Notes under the pieces: generated by a model
What the model was told of the DNA's origin: nothing
Seen by the model: only the letters and a program-made list of their open reading frames with translations
Database searches by the model: none
Position numbers and translations under genes: made by a program
Shown here: positions 37,921-49,010 of the stretch, piece after piece
Layout of the letters: each line of letters starts with the position of its first letter
Numbering within the stretch: position 1 is the stretch's first letter
Origin: Adiantum capillus-veneris
Taxonomy: Eukaryota; Streptophyta; Polypodiopsida; Polypodiales; Pteridaceae
Assembly: GCA_014529385.2 (NCBI GenBank)
Contig: CM043963.1
Span: 78,416,912 to 78,480,911 of the forward strand
DNA length: 64,000 bases
Direction of reading: 5' to 3'

Positions 37921-37954
<34 letters not shown>
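37921..37954 (+). repeat. (CT)17 in the likely 5' UTR of the host gene
   Basis: The run ends 24 bp before the ATG at 37979. Pyrimidine-rich 5' leaders are common in plant genes. A longer frame starting at 37913 would translate the repeat as Leu-Ser, which is unlikely. Confidence 0.9.
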
Positions 37955-37956
<2 letters not shown>

Positions 37957-37978
37957 ACCAATTGATTACACAGCTTCA

Positions 37979-40467
37979 ATGGCGAGCTTGCGTCGCATGG
38001 CATCTCTAGACTCCTTATGCATCCCAAGTTCGAATCCCGCTAGTCCTAGCAACAGCCATCTCATCAGGCATTCTAGCTTGCCGAACATCTTTCTGTGTCA
38101 ACCGGAGCTCACCATTGGCGCTCTGAAAAGATACCCTCCCCTCAAGAAAGCGGTTAACTTCATGAACAAATGCGGAAGAGTCCCTGCCACCTCGAAGCTA
38201 GCACTTGTGTGCAGAGCTCTGTCCAGTAGCCAGTTTATTGATGAGTTTCCCGACTTCGAGAGGTTACCTCAAGGTCGGTTTTCCGGACCACCGGGCAATG
38301 TGCGCAGGCCAGGCGCCCCTTTCGCAAGCAACAAGAAGGAAGCCATTGTGACTAAAGGCTTGGATCTTGAGAAGAGTATTGTTTATTCCGAGCTAAGGGA
38401 GTCTGCATGTAGCTGGGAAGTGCCTCCAAGATTTTTCATGCCTTATCACAATGATACAATGGGGGAGAAAGTGCTTGTGGAAGGAGGTGTGCGCAGACAT
38501 ACCCATGAGACCGACTCAGATCTTTGCATGCAAAACAGCGGCGGGCAAAATGATTTGAAGGGTCGCCCAATTTCGCTAAATGACGTGATGGGCCGCCCCA
38601 TGTCGCTCCGCATGCTCAAGCGAAAACTGTTGAAAGTGTCCCCGCAAACTGGTTCTGATAAGCAATGGAATTCAAAGGCGCCTTTTGGCGAACCTAATCG
38701 ATCTGAATTTGCCTCTCATTGTGGTGCCAGCACCAGGCCAAGATTGAATTATCCCACGGCCGTAGGGGATTCAGTCTTTAGCGCCTTTGCCTCTCTTGTT
38801 TACATGTTAAAGGTGCTCCAACAACATGCTCTCTCTACAGCTTGCATGCAGACTCAAGCAAGTGGCGTCGATGCTGTTGATGTCAAGACGGCATTCTTCC
38901 ATCAAAACTGGGTGGGGCGCAGTGCATATGCGGAAATGCTGGACTCATTACTCTGGTTGTTTCAGCAGGTCTTTTCTTGTACACCTAAGCTGATGCTTCT
39001 CACCATGATGCTTTTGGCGGATTTTACCCTGCATTCGGTCTTGAAGCATGTGGCCATCCCTGTGGTGCATCTTGGAGAGCCCCCGACCATGACAACTCTC
39101 GTGTACAATATGGCCAGCTTCACCATTGTGGGAGGTGTCGATGCAATGCCCCAATATAACAGAGCAGCAGAAGAGCAACAGCTTGTAACTAGAAAGGAGC
39201 ATGGATTCAAAGAAGGATTTTTGGATGGGATTTTGCAGAGTGACCCAGGGGTCAAAAATGGAGATGGTAGTGCTATTACACATGGTAGAAGCTACTCAAA
39301 TGGTAATTGGGACTACTCATTTCTAAGGAAATTGAGTCCGGAGCATGCTGTGGATGGTGCTGGAGATGATGGTGGTGCCGGTATCTCTACATCATCACCA
39401 TCATCATCGCCACTTATAAAATCCTCATTGTTACCATTGCATCATGTCACTGACATCAAAGGTGTGGACCTCGATCCAACAATCAAAAACATGCTGGTTG
39501 CCCCTGTGCGGGCACCTACGTTAGAAGCCGATAACTATCCATGTTTTGATCGGACTGATCTCAACTACCAGCAAGAGATCAATTCGGATCCTAGTAACCC
39601 TCTCCTCCTCGCTAATTATGCTCAGTTTCTTCATGTGGTGCGGCACGACAATGGCAGGTGATGCTCAAGCTGGCCCTAAAGTTTTTTTATTATATGGAAA
39701 GAATGACAATCATGCACATGTGAAGCTATACATGTATGCATTTTCACACATATACACGGCACACCACATAGGATGTCCATATGAATATGTTGCACACCAA
39801 CATCCACATTTGTTGATGCATCATGTACAGCTTAAGGGCACCCACATATATTGAAATCCTAAGCTGATTCTTGTGTATGTTATGTTTTCTGCCGCTTTAT
39901 CCTCCATAGCGTGCCCATAAACTTTACAAAATTCAGACACATCACGCTCTTCAAATCGACCTGTGCTCTTGGCATGCTAGGGTCTCAGACTTTGCATGCA
40001 TGTGTGTGTGTGTGTCTTTCTCTCTCTTGACCACCTAGAGCTACTCCCATTCTTTTATGACCATCTTGGTTGTTTAACACCATCCATATTTTGCTTGTCC
40101 AATTGAATTGCTTCATGTAGTTGCATGTATTTGTGTTTTAAGACATTTTCAAAGCACTAATTTGGTGCTGTTATCTATCCTTATCAGGGCGGAGCAGCTC
40201 TACAGGAGAGCAGTGATGCTGGATGCCGGTGGCGATGGGGAGGCAATGGGGAGGTTTGCGAGCTTTTTGTGGGTGGTGAAAGGGGATGTAGAGGAAGCTG
40301 AGAGTGCGTACAAGGCAGCGGTGACGGTGGATCCCACCAACGCGTATCATGCGGGGTGCTATGCGCACTTTATGTGGAACTCGAGTGCAGGCCAGGCTGA
40401 GGAGAACTCATGCTGTTGGATTGCAGACAATTTGGGCTCCAACTCTGAGCAGATGCCAAGCTCATGA
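37979..40467 (+). CDS. Plant TPR-like superfamily protein, two exons
   Basis: Exon 1 is 37979-39657 and exon 2 is 40188-40467, giving 652 residues. The start MASLRRMASLDS was chosen because upstream codons only translate a CT repeat. The Ser/Arg-rich N-terminus could be a plastid transit peptide. A hydrophobic region lies at about 321-360 (LLWLFQQVF, LMLLTMMLLADFTL) and a Ser-rich acidic linker at about 460-485. The C-terminal ~120 residues carry three tetratricopeptide-like units: DPSNPLLLANYAQFLHVVR, AEQLYRRAVMLDA...AMGRFASFLWVVKGDVEEAE, and AYKAAVTVDPTNAYHAGCYAHFMW. This matches the plant family whose members keep NPLLL-NYAQFL and DPTN-Y-A-YA-FLW. TPRs bind other proteins; the partner is unknown. 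It is the only intact-looking host gene in the window. Confidence 0.85.
39658..40187 (+). other. Intron of the TPR-like gene
   Basis: Donor GGCAG|GTGATG and acceptor CTTATCAG|GGCGGAG interrupt an Arg codon (AG|G), joining HDNGR to AEQLYRRA. Splicing restores a canonical repeat across the junction. Length is 530 bp. Confidence 0.85.
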
Positions 40468-41030
40468 CAAGCCACCTACAAGCAAGTTGCAATATGATGC
40501 CCATGTGATGAAGGCAGCCACCACCCTTTTTCCATCAACCCAAAGTAGGGCAATGGGAGAAAGCTATAGTGTAAAGTTACAAATATTCAGCCTACTTTTT
40601 AACAGGTTGAGTATAGCAAGAAAACCTTCAGCTATACCCATACTTCTGTCTCTTTGTGAGTATGCATGTATACACACTCCCAATTTTCCTTGTACATTAG
40701 CCATATTACTGAGGCAGGCACTCTATAACATGATGTACAATAGACTTTCATTTCGAGCTCTAATCTCAATCGTTACTTCGTTGCGGATTTGGAAGCATCT
40801 AGTCCACAGTTAAAGATGAAGCTTGTTTGCTGTGATCTAAAATTTGAGATCAATCGGCGATGTTGAACGTCCAAAATTTAAGTCCATTGTTCTATCGATA
40901 CTAGTCTGGCATAAAAAACTCAAAGAGAACTTCTTGGGAGAGCTGTGACCAGTCATAGCACAATAATCCCTGTGTTCCTTCCAAGAAGCTCATCCAAGTG
41001 GCATCTTTGTATTCTCACAAGAAGATTTAG
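40468..41030. other. Downstream of the TPR gene; no further gene seen
   Basis: Probably the 3' UTR and intergenic DNA. A frame at 40349-40813 is an out-of-frame by-product of exon 2. Confidence 0.5.
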
Positions 41031-41172
41031 AAATTTTCTCATGTAGGAAAATGGAGTCTTTCTCTGTGTTTTTCATACAATGCATAACACCATGAGCTTT
41101 TGTGAGGGAGGCGCCTCCCTCACAGAAGCTCATGATGTTGAGGTAAGTCACAATGTGGGAAATATTGTGAGA
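41031..41172 (+). repeat. Dispersed repeat (family P) with a perfect palindrome
   Basis: Shares its left part with 6808-6900 and both sides with 43345-43620. Its centre, 41101-41122, is the perfect 22-bp palindrome GTGAGGGAGGC/GCCTCCCTCAC. With one mismatch it extends to 36 bp (AGCTTTT... to ...AGAAGCT). Confidence 0.75.
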
Positions 41173-41733
41173 ATTTGTCCAAAACTTCTTGTGGATCTGC
41201 ATTGTTGAAGGTCTCTACAGGTCTTACATGAAACACATGGGCATGTACCGAAGGTCTCTATACATAGAGCGGTCGTGCACGAGATACATGCGTGCATGGG
41301 GCAATGCGAGAAGAGAAGGGTGGGGGGGGGGGGGGTATCAAATAAAGGGATTAGGAGAGTAGTCAAGTGAAGTGATTATATGGTGCCAATAAAGTTTAGT
41401 GGAAATCAAGTCTCATGTTATGAAAAGTCAAAAAACACCAACTAGCAAATTTGATTGAATAAGCATGTGGCTAAATTATGGGCAAAAGCTTACATATTTC
41501 TAGGCAAAAGCTTAAAAAAGCTTGGCTAGTTTAATCAAGGGATTAATTTAGTTGCGTCAAGTCAACAGTTCCAATCTTGTTGATAATGTTGTGATGGTCA
41601 CATGCTTAATGCTAGTTTTACATGTGGCACAAATTTTCCTTTGTTTTAGTCACCTTTATGTCGCTCTCTTGAATTAAAAAGGCAACTTCTCTTTGGAAAG
41701 GGAAAAGAAATCACAATATAGAAGCACACGATA

Positions 41734-42150
41734 CAATGTTCGGAAAGGTTTACCTCAACTTAGCCTTGAGCTAGTTGGAAATGGACATTGGCCGGTTGCA
41801 AACAAAGGAAGTAAAACCGGTGAGATATACAAGAAGATAGTTCAAAAATCTTGCAAATTGGGAAAATTCTACTAGTATTTCCGGTATACATCTTTACACG
41901 GAGGTAGTGTTCGAGAAAGTATTTTTTCTAGGCGGCCTTGTTTCCTCCTCCGTAAGATGCAAACTGGCATTTCCAAATTTGCAAGTTTTTTTATCTATTT
42001 CTTTGCAATTTTTGCAGTTTTTTCTTCCCCTTTTCCTAGTTTTAAACCAACTAATCTAGAATTTTGAACCGGCTCTAGGCTAAGCTGAGGCAAACCTTTC
42101 TCGAACACTGCAAGGAGGAAACCCGGCCGTTTGGGACTTTCCCAGTGCTG
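41734..42150 (+). mobile_element. hAT-like MITE, family H, host copy of a nested pair
   Basis: Left end CAATGTTCGGAAAGG, right end near CTTTCCCAGTGCTG, flanked by ACACGATA (41726-41733) and ATGCGATA (42151-42158), 6 of 8 matching. Its body aligns with 28022-28243, but is split between ...TTTACACGGAGG and CAAGGAGGAAACCCGGCCG by the second copy at 41905-42110. Confidence 0.65.
41905..42110 (-). mobile_element. hAT-like MITE, family H, copy nested inside another copy
   Basis: Perfect 14-bp inverted ends AGTGTTCGAGAAAG (41906-41919) and CTTTCTCGAACACT (42096-42109), with flanks CACGGAGG (41897-41904) and CAAGGAGG (42111-42118) matching at 7 of 8 bases. Its inside matches the family in reverse orientation (GCCTCAGCTTAGCCTAGAGC on the minus strand). 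The sharper ends mark it as younger than its host copy. Confidence 0.75.
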
Positions 42151-42536
42151 ATGCGATACCACTAGCAAAATTTGATTAATGACATGATGCCTTCCATGAG
42201 CACCATCCAAGGTTTCTTTGTGTTCACATTAAATCTATCTTTTTCAGTTTGTCATTATCAAAGGTGGCATATTTTTCCGCATGTCACTAAAGCATTGGTA
42301 TAAAGCCATTGAAAGGTGCCTTCTCCTTACCTTCTACCATCACCACAAGACAAGAGTCTCCTCACACTCCCTCTAGATTCCTTAATAAGCTTAGATTCCT
42401 TAATAAGCTGGACAAACAAAAACTTGTCACCAACCAAGGGTACTTTCATTATTTGTCTCCAAGCCTTCAAGAATTTTGATGAACATTGAAGGTGATCATG
42501 GTGCAAGTCATCTTTAAGATCTTAGCCCTACCCAAG

Positions 42537-42758
42537 AAGCGTAGCTCAGTTGGTGAGACCTTTGTGATGTAACCCAAGGTCGAGGGTCTGAGGCCCACGA
42601 GTTGCGTTCTCTTTGGTGTATTCTCCTCCCCTATTGGGGGAGTGGTTCCCACGGTTGCCTCTTGAGGGTGTAATGTACAACAATGTACAATTGTAAATAC
42701 ATGATATGTGTATAGTTTCTCCCTACTACCTTCCCCACGATGGTGGAAAAAAAATAAA
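42537..42758 (+). mobile_element. tRNA-derived SINE
   Basis: The head reads AAGCGTAGCTCAGTTGGTGAG, with a good A box (TAGCTCAGTTGG, 42542-42553) and a B-box-like GGTCTGAGGCC (42585-42595), spaced as in a tRNA. It is followed by ~150 bp of unrelated body and an A-rich end (AAAAAAAATAAA, about 42747-42758). The head would drive RNA polymerase III transcription. It does not fold as a complete tRNA, so it is not called one. Confidence 0.65.
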
Positions 42759-42788
42759 CAAGGTAAAGATTTACGACGGCCTATAGAA

Positions 42789-42791
<3 letters not shown>

Positions 42792-42825
<34 letters not shown>
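42792..42825 (+). repeat. (GA)17 microsatellite
   Basis: Uninterrupted GA run. From 42830 to 43340 the sequence is A/T-rich with no supported gene. Confidence 0.95.
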
Positions 42826-42828
<3 letters not shown>

Positions 42829-43344
42829 TACCTCGACTTCAACAAAGCACTCCCATATGCACACATTAAAATCCAAAAACGTTCAAATGCTACATGAAGA
42901 ACATCCAACAATTCAATTCAATGGTAAAGGAATTGCACCAAAAATCTTTGCTTTTCCTTATGCCCTTATGTATGAGTGTTATATTAATTAACCTCATGAA
43001 AACATAAAGCATATATAATATTAATGAATATATCAATAGAACAAATTACACAATAAAATGATGCATGCTATCAAATGAAAGAAAACCATAATATATTTAG
43101 GATACAAATGAATATTGAAAATGTTTAAACCTAATCCCTAATAATAATACATGCACTAAAGTAACAAGTTGACGTTTACACATCAAAATAAAAAGTTGAA
43201 AAAATAAATCTTAGTTGTGAAAAAATTCTAAAGCAAATTTGTGGTGAACAAATTCTTTAAGGATAATTTATAATTTTTTAGTGAGAAATTGTCTGTAAAT
43301 GAAAAGAAAATTTACTAGAAAAAAAGTATGTTTTAAATCAAAAA

Positions 43345-43620
43345 TTTTCATACAATACATAACATCATGAGCTTTTGCTCGAGAGGCACCGCATAGCTAG
43401 CTAGGTATGATTGGGGTCAGGGGACCGCCGACCCCCCCATCGGGCCGGCGATCCCCTACCCCAATCATACCTAGCTAGGTATGGAGTGCCTCCCTCACAA
43501 AATTTTGGGGCCGGCGGTCCCCTGACCCCAATCGTACCTAGCTAGGTATGGAGTGCCTCCCTCATAGAAGCTAATGATGTTGAGGTAAGTCACAATGTGG
43601 GAATTATTGTGATGTGGTTG
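43345..43620 (+). repeat. Dispersed repeat (family P) with expanded GC-rich hairpin
   Basis: The flanks TTTTCATACAATACATAAC and GAAGCTAATGATGTTGAGGT match 41031-41172, but the palindromic centre is replaced by ~180 bp. Arms 43385-43430 and 43446-43490 (GGCAC..CATA.CTAGCTAGGTAT, GATTGGGGT.AGGGGA.CGCC) pair with each other. A third direct copy of the right arm lies at 43508-43560. TACCTAGCTAGGTA, itself a palindrome, occurs twice exactly and once with a change. Confidence 0.75.
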
Positions 43621-44867
43621 GGGGTGGGGGCGGACTCATCAACATGTAAACATACCATGTGAGTTCTATAAAGGGGGTTATTTAGCTTCACGTTTTATAC
43701 ATTTTCAACATATAAAGGGTAGCAATCAAAGAGAAGATACACAAATTGAAATAGAAGAATAGTGTGTTATATTTACGAAAAATTCACAGATTAGGTGTTT
43801 CACGACTAGGTCATGAAAAGTGTGATACAGGGAGTTTTCTAGCCTCCTATAACAGCAAGTAAAAAATCACAAGGCTTGCCTGGTTTTTGTTGGCTTAACC
43901 CAAATTACACTGTCCCTCAACTCTCCCTCCTTATTTTGTGCAAAAAGAGAAAGTATACTTGCATATCTTTTTTTAAGACTCCAAAAAGAATGTACAATCA
44001 ACTTCAAGCACTATATGTGTGTCGAGGGGGCATAGTTTCCAAAATGGGGCTTGTACACCTAAAAAATAGGAGACCAACAAAGAGCTTTTAAGTATAACTA
44101 CTCGAAGGACCAATGCAACTAAATGCACGTTTCCATATTTCGGTAGCAGCTTCCTTGCTCCATGATAATTTATAACATACATGAGCTCAATGCTCTCACT
44201 CACAACATTTTAATATTGAGCCACAACATCATTGAATTGAGCGACCACATATTTTCCCTCAAAGACACAAAGGATCATGGCTTTTCAAATCTACTTCAGA
44301 TGACGGTGATTTGGGTGCAAACCAAAATAGCTTGGTTTTGTAATTTACTCCCTCCCAAGATCAGGTTGTTTGCATAGAAGATAATCTTCTAGGTCTTTCA
44401 CACCCATTTACAAATTTTTGTGGCCAAATCCTACATGGTGAGGCAATTTTTGAACAAATGCAAGTGTCAATGCCAATCTCTCTAGCACGAATCTCATTCC
44501 CAGTTGGGGTGGCTCCCACCACCTTCCATGAGAACATCTTTATGGAGTTAGGCCATTTCATCTCCTAGATGACATAAGCACTCTTGTTCCAATGCTCTTC
44601 TGACCATTTTTCTTCCATATCTTGAAAAGTGTAACAAATCGGCCCTGTGCTTTCTAAAACATCTTGTTATAGGTATCTTGGGTCTTGGCAAGTGCAAACA
44701 CTTTGTCTTTTGGTCAATGCCAGGCTTCCCAGCTCAGCATTGACCCCGCCACAAGTATAGGCTATAGGATGGAACTTCCAAGACTCTATTGATTAGAAGC
44801 CTTTGATAGATACTCAGAATATGGTGAATTACTAATTGCTCCACTTACTTCTAGCAGATCTTTCTAT
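43621..44867. other. No gene firmly supported
   Basis: A minus-strand frame at 44561-44361 (IKMFSWKVVGATPTGNEIRA...) hints at an old retroelement but is too short to assign. Confidence 0.3.
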
Positions 44868-45714
44868 TGAGGCGGTCCTGGGCGGGCAACAAGAGAGGCG
44901 ACCTCTAAACACCTCTCAAGGCTCTCCTGCTGCTCAATTGGGGCTGGGGCAACCACAAGCACAACAAAACAACAAACCACAACCAAACCCAAACAAGATA
45001 GGGGCAACACCTATTTATGGTATGCGAACTAGGACGCAAGAGAGATTTTTCACAACCAAGAAGATACACCACAAAACACACACAAGCAACCTCACACCAA
45101 GACACACACAAAATGGACTAGAGAGAGCTAGAGCAAAGGGAATAGAGAGAGGAATGGATCTTGCGTAATACCTTATTTGTGACTTGCAAATGGAGATGTC
45201 TCATTATGATGCTATCGTAGAGCTTGTACAAAACTAACTCAATGCTTAGTGAATGCTAAACATTGCCAACACACACACACACACACACACACTGTCTTAG
45301 GGTGTGGGAGACCTCTCACCACAATACCCTCTTACAATGGACACAAAATTGGCAACGAAAACACACTAAACACTTGTTGCTAAAACAAGGTCAACCGATA
45401 GAAACTCAAAATACACAAGTCACCTTGAATTCACCAAACCGTATTGCACAAATGAAAGGACGAAGATTTGAATGTCGAATCACGCCTTTGATGCACCAAA
45501 CCTCAATTTATTGATGATGGAGGAGCATATACAATAGTGGTTTTGAGATTTTTTGAATTCACGCTCTCTCACTTGCAATGTGTAGCTTGAAAGCTTCTCT
45601 TACACCAAAAGTGAAGCTCACAAAGTGGTTGCTACACCTAAGTCTCTCCTCACGCATAGAGTGTTGGGGTGCTTTGTGAGATATTGGAGGTTTTTTTACA
45701 AGAAGGAGAGGGGA

Positions 45715-45723
45715 CTATTTATA
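45715..45723 (-). promoter_or_regulatory. LTR TATA box (element A, 3' LTR)
   Basis: TATAAATAG on the minus strand, conserved at 50845-50853 in the other LTR. Confidence 0.6.
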
Positions 45724-45892
45724 GGTTGGAAACCCTCATTAAGATTAGCTGAAAACTCTAATTTACAAGCTAACAAATCAGGATTATGATTTCTTCTGAA
45801 TATCAAAACATTGCAGGTCTTCTTTGTCTGCTGGAGTCATGGATGTGGGCTCAAAAGAGAGCATTATTGATGGTAGATAAGGTGAAAGTAGA

Positions 45893-45952
<60 letters not shown>

Positions 45953-46126
45953 ACTATGCACATGTATTGAGGTGAGGTGTCTTTTATGGTTAGGTCAATG
46001 GCTAGTTTGTATTAGTAAGTTAGTGATTAGTGTTAGTAATCACTAGAAAGTTAATGATATATTTACAATGGGTAGAATGAGGTGGATGATTGAAGTAAGA
46101 TAGTTGAATGAAGTGAGGAAATCCTT

Positions 46127-46417
46127 GTGATGGTAAAGCTTGAAGAAGTACTTACTTGTGTAGGTTCCCAAAATGACTATCGATCATCTTCTTCTTCTTC
46201 TCTTCTTTATGCCACCTCCGTCAAGGTTGATTACCGCGATGAAAATGAAAATTTGGTTGATGAGATTTCTCAATTTGCAGAAGTTAAGCATGGTTTACAT
46301 GCTGAAATTTATGTATATAGAGAAGGGGTAAGATGGAATTATAGTTTGGAAGTAATAGAGAGAGACATAGAGATGGTGTATGTACATATAGAGCTCATAT
46401 TAGAGCTATGGAAGTAA
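46127..46417 (+). CDS. 96-codon ORF carried antisense inside the LTR
   Basis: The frame holds a Ser run (YRSSSSSSLLYAT), VKVDYRDENENLVDEISQFAEVK, AEIYVYREGVRWNYSLEVIE and ELILELWK. It is open in both LTRs (partner 51259-51549) and runs opposite to the element. A second open frame follows at 46498-46809, with MFEVIIQLLFHIFSFDHRFK. I do not recognise either. An AG at the TTGTGTAG before GTTCCC resembles a splice acceptor, suggesting a captured host gene fragment. Confidence 0.3.
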   Translation: MMVKLEEVLTCVGSQNDYRSSSSSSLLYATSVKVDYRDENENLVDEISQFAEVKHGLHAEIYVYREGVRWNYSLEVIERDIEMVYVHIELILELWK

Positions 46418-47570
46418 GAGGGGAGGTTAATGGTGAAGAAGGTGAGAGAAAGCATGAAAGGTGCAGGTTTGAGTGAGGTATTGAGAGGAATGAGTGTGTG
46501 TGTGTGTGTAGAAGTATGGAAAGAGGTGAGAGAAGACTATGGGCTACTTGTGAGAAACGTGGGCAGACTGAGGTCCACTCAAAAAATCCTAGTTCATTGG
46601 TGATTGCTCCAAAAATCATCAAAATGTTTGAGGTGATTATTCAGCTCTTGTTCCACATTTTCTCTTTTGACCACCGCTTCAAATTCGGAGTGGTGATGGA
46701 TATACAAAATCCCACCAAAACACCTGTTTTTCTTCACAAAAAAGTCTGCAGTGGCCCCCCGTTTGTTGAATTTGCATATGGCTCCAAAGGTGAGCCCCTT
46801 CTTGCATGAGAGCATGATCTAATGGATTCTTAGGGGTTCAAAAATATGCATGGTTGTGGATTATGCATCAATAAAATACATGGATATGATGGGAAAAAAT
46901 AGGCTAGTATATATAAACAATTTATGGAGTCTAGAATAGTGTCAGCTATTTATAAATATAAAATGAAAAAAAGAGATATATGAGAATATAAGGAATCAAA
47001 TGAGGGGACCCTCATTTGAAGTATACTTATTTACAAGAGATAAGAAAAAATACCTCTAGGAAATAGGAATTTAGTGAAAGACAATGACTGATGGTGAAAG
47101 GTATTTTTGAAGTTTTCCCTTGGAGTGGATTCATACCAAAATAAGAGAATCTTGTATGAAAATATATTTATTTGGACTTAAGAGTATGCAAAATGGTAAG
47201 AAAAATTGTGATAATGATGAATCAATGGACATAGCATACATAAGCAAATAACGCACACCTATGTATAAATATTTAAATAAATACCAAAATAATTTTAAAA
47301 ATTCTTTATGTTTAGGCTCTATATAAAATGCAATACTTATACACAAATGAGCCATAATATATTCTATGTTTTGAATTTATATAATTTTTTTGGTTCAACT
47401 AGCCTAAATTACTAGCTAGCTGAGAGTTTTAAGGAGATATGGAAAAAATTCCCTAACTCACACACGCCTATGTATAGTGAAAAGGTAAGAATAGCCACAA
47501 TGTTTACGTGATTTTGGTAGGGTGAGGTAACTCACTATGGCAATTACGGAGAGCCAAAAAACGGCTATCA

Positions 47571-47583
47571 TTAGCCCTCCCCC
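47571..47583 (-). other. Polypurine tract of element A
   Basis: On the minus strand GGGGGAGGGCTAA stands immediately before the LTR start TGATAGCC. Confidence 0.75.
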
Positions 47584-47598
47584 AGGATGATGGTATAT

Positions 47599-49007
47599 TC
47601 ATGTACCATCATAGAGCATCTTTTGCAAAGAGAGTGCTTTTGAGTCCTCTATGATATCTGGTCCCTTGACATGATTTTCATTGTGTGGTTTTTTGTCACA
47701 CTCATGCTTCATGCAACAAAACTTACATGAGATAGTCTCTTTTTGACAGTTCTTTGGTAGATCCTTTGGTAGAAGGAAACTCAAATAGGGCTTCAAGCGA
47801 TACCCGTTTACCTTCCTGGAGTGCTCTTTACCATTCAAGTCCATAAGTTGATAGTAACTTGAATTGAAAGCCTTCTTGACTATGTATGGCCCTTGCCATC
47901 TAGTTTAAACTTGGCATCAAAACGATTGTTGAGTCGATTGTCATACCTTAACACAAGCTCTCCTTCCTTGATGCCTTTGTCCTTGAGTTTCTTGTCAAGC
48001 TTCTCCTTTGCTTGTATAGCTTTCCTTTTGTAGCACTCGTAAGATGCTTCTCTTTTCCACTCAAGCTCCACTAATGTAAGAAGTCGATCCATCCATACCT
48101 CTTGATCATCTTGTGCACCTCTGCCATGAAGCCGCATTGTTGGAATGTTGACCTCGATAGGCTGCAAAGCCTCTTGACCATAGACCAAGTGAAATGGTGT
48201 GAGCTTTCCTATATGTGGTTCGATATGCCCACAAGGCACCATCCAAGAAGTCATCCCATAACTTTGTTTTGTTTTGTACCATCTTTCTAATGATTCTTGC
48301 AATGACACCATTAGCCTTCTCCACCAAACCATTTGACTGTGGGTAGTATGGTGTGCTATGATGATGTAAAATGTGAAGCTCTTCACAAACTTCTGTGAGT
48401 AAACCCTTCTTGAACCCTGGACCATTATCAAAAACAATCTCCAGAGGTGTGCAAAATCTACAACAAATATTAGTGTAGACAAACGTGCTCACTATTTTTC
48501 CATTTACCATGGCCACACTTTGAGCCTCTACCCACCTAGTCATGTAGTCAACAGCCACAATTTACCAGTCTTTGTTCTAGGCAGAGGACCCATAGCATTA
48601 ATGCCCCACTTTTCAAAGGGTCCATTTGCAAGAACTATTTGCCTCGGACCATGCACTAGCCTTTTATTTTCATTTACCTGACAATTGTGACAACTTTTAC
48701 ACCAATGTTGGACATCCACATGCAAGCTTGGCCAAACATACCCCGCAAGCAAAATCTTCTTTACAGCTAATTCTTGGGAAAAATGACCACCACATGCCTC
48801 TTCATGCAAACCTTTTAGAATGGCTGGAATTTCCTCGATAGTTGGTACTCTTCTGCACACTTGATCCTTCCCTCTTTGATAGAGGGATCCTTCTAGGAAG
48901 AGATAGAAACTTGCCTTCTTCATGAGTCTCCTCTTCTGAGCTTTAGTGAAGTCTTGTGGAAACTCGCCCTCCAAAATGTAGCCAATAATTCGAGCCAATG
49001 ACTCCAA
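47599..49007 (-). pseudogene. Element A integrase, broken
   Basis: From 49007 downwards there is an H2C2 zinc-binding module (HEEACGGHFSQELAVKKIL...WCKSCHNCQ), then the core (WGINAMGPLPRTKTGKLWLL, VDYMTRWVEA, FDNGPGFKKG, YPQSNGLVEKANG). Next come LWDDFLDGALWAYRTT, a basic region and a GPY-type C-terminus (GPYIVKKAFNSSYYQLMDLNG, 47880-47800). The first catalytic Asp of W-G-I-D is Asn, and three frame breaks occur (near 48550, 48300 and 47880). The enzyme would insert element DNA into chromosomes. Confidence 0.9.
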
Positions 49008-49010
49008 CCC

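Larger units (their letters stand above)
44868..47570 (-). mobile_element. 3' LTR of element A
   Basis: On the minus strand it starts TGATAGCCG and ends CCGCCTCA. It aligns along its whole length with 49992-52705, with scattered differences and a shorter CA run (45270-45292). Contains a TATA box at 45715-45723 and (AG)n at 45899-45950. Confidence 0.9.

Noticed and set aside
37913-37978. Upstream start for the TPR gene (MVISLSLSLS...)
   Set aside because: It translates a CT microsatellite. The ATG at 37979 gives a credible N-terminus.
39546-39854. Second open frame downstream of TPR exon 1
   Set aside because: It is out of frame with the exon and runs into the intron.
42537-42610. Functional tRNA gene
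   Set aside because: A and B boxes are present but the acceptor and anticodon stems do not pair. The unrelated body and A-rich tail fit a SINE.
43900-44860. LINE fragment on the minus strand
   Set aside because: IKMFSWKVVGATPTGNEIRA resembles the region after LINE reverse transcriptase, but no zinc-binding Cys/His set or adjoining domain could be read.
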